Of a stretch of DNA of 7,514 nucleotides, positions 7,404-7,514 are shown piece after piece. This stretch comes from Planctomycetota bacterium. GTDB lineage: Bacteria; Planctomycetota; Planctomycetia; Pirellulales; Pirellulaceae. Positions within the stretch are counted from its first letter, which is position 1. Every line of letters starts with the position of its first letter. Made by a program: the position numbers and the translations under genes. Where the stretch lies: contig JAJSAJ010000544.1 of NCBI GenBank assembly GCA_024274855.1, positions 1-7,514 of the forward strand, given 5' to 3'. The notes below the pieces were generated by a model. It was not told the DNA's origin. It saw only the letters and a list, made by a program, of their open reading frames with translations, and did no database searches.

Positions 7404-7408
7404 GAGTA

Positions 7409-7413
7409 TCCTT
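7409..7413 (-). promoter_or_regulatory. Shine-Dalgarno site of the TlpA-like gene
   Basis: On the minus strand AAGGA stands five bases before the ATG at 7403, a good match and spacing. It supports this start and contrasts with the weak or absent sites in front of the plus-strand genes. Confidence 0.75.
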
Positions 7414-7442
7414 AAGGGGGCCTTTGGTTACAACTAGGGCGT

Positions 7443-7514
7443 CTAGATCGCTCGACCACGCAGGTAATCGGTGAGCACCCAACCCGGACGAGCCGGAACC
7501 ATCACGAAGTGCAC
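7443..7514 (-). CDS. Possible C-terminal fragment of an upstream minus-strand gene
   Basis: On the minus strand a frame is open from the right edge for 23 codons and stops at TAG (7443-7445), 39 bases before the TlpA-like start. The visible peptide contains MVPARPGWVLTDYLRGR. It is too short to assign to a family. The same bases include a CCGG-ACGAG-CCGG hairpin resembling the one at 1750-1770, so the stretch may instead be a non-coding repeat. Another minus-strand frame is also open here, so the call is weak. Confidence 0.25.
   Translation of the reverse strand: MHFVMVPARPGWVLTDYLRGRAI
7484..7501. repeat. Short hairpin with GGAACCA flank, possible second copy of the repeat at 1750
   Basis: CCGG (7484-7487) and CCGG (7493-7496) flank the five-base loop ACGAG, which reads CTCGT on the other strand. 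The loop at 1758-1762 is CTTGT. Both hairpins lead directly into GGAACCA on the plus strand (7495-7501 here). The stem is only four pairs, so the relation is tentative. Confidence 0.3.

Overview
The window reads as part of a surface or extracellular polysaccharide biosynthesis cluster. Five plus-strand genes fill positions 2 to 6775. They encode a glycosyltransferase family 4 protein fused to a polysaccharide deacetylase (its 5' end lies outside the window), a Wzx-type flippase of the MOP/MATE superfamily, an O-antigen ligase/Wzy-type polymerase, a family 2 glycosyltransferase and a CelD/BcsL-type GNAT acyltransferase. A minus-strand gene for a lipid-anchored TlpA-like thioredoxin-fold protein converges on this array. 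At the right edge there may be the last codons of another minus-strand gene.

Layout: 2-1651 GT4-deacetylase; 1652-2014 a gap with no convincing gene but with two hairpins; 2015-3373 flippase; 3390-4685 polymerase/ligase; 4682-5680 GT2, overlapping the polymerase by an ATGA junction; 5699-6775 GNAT; a 31-base convergent gap; 6807-7403 (minus) TlpA-like lipoprotein; 7404-7514 a short upstream region with an AAGGA ribosome binding site and a possible partial reading frame. From the flippase onward the plus-strand genes are separated by no more than 18 bases, which suggests one transcription unit.

How the genes could work together (inference): the two glycosyltransferases extend a lipid-linked repeat unit in the cytoplasm. 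The deacetylase domain may free an amine on a HexNAc residue, and the GNAT may acylate the glycan or its precursor. The flippase moves the unit across the inner membrane, and the Wzy/ligase-like protein polymerises it or transfers it to an acceptor. Initiating transferase, export and chain-length genes are not in the window.

Organism: most likely a Gram-negative-type, environmental bacterium of moderately high GC. The weak or absent Shine-Dalgarno sequences in the cluster, the GT4-deacetylase fusion, the CelD-like GNAT and the TlpA-like lipoprotein would fit Planctomycetota. This is a judgement from gene style and not a proven placement. The families are known. The points most worth a second look are the GT4-deacetylase fusion, its pairing with an acyltransferase, and the hairpins in the non-coding stretches.
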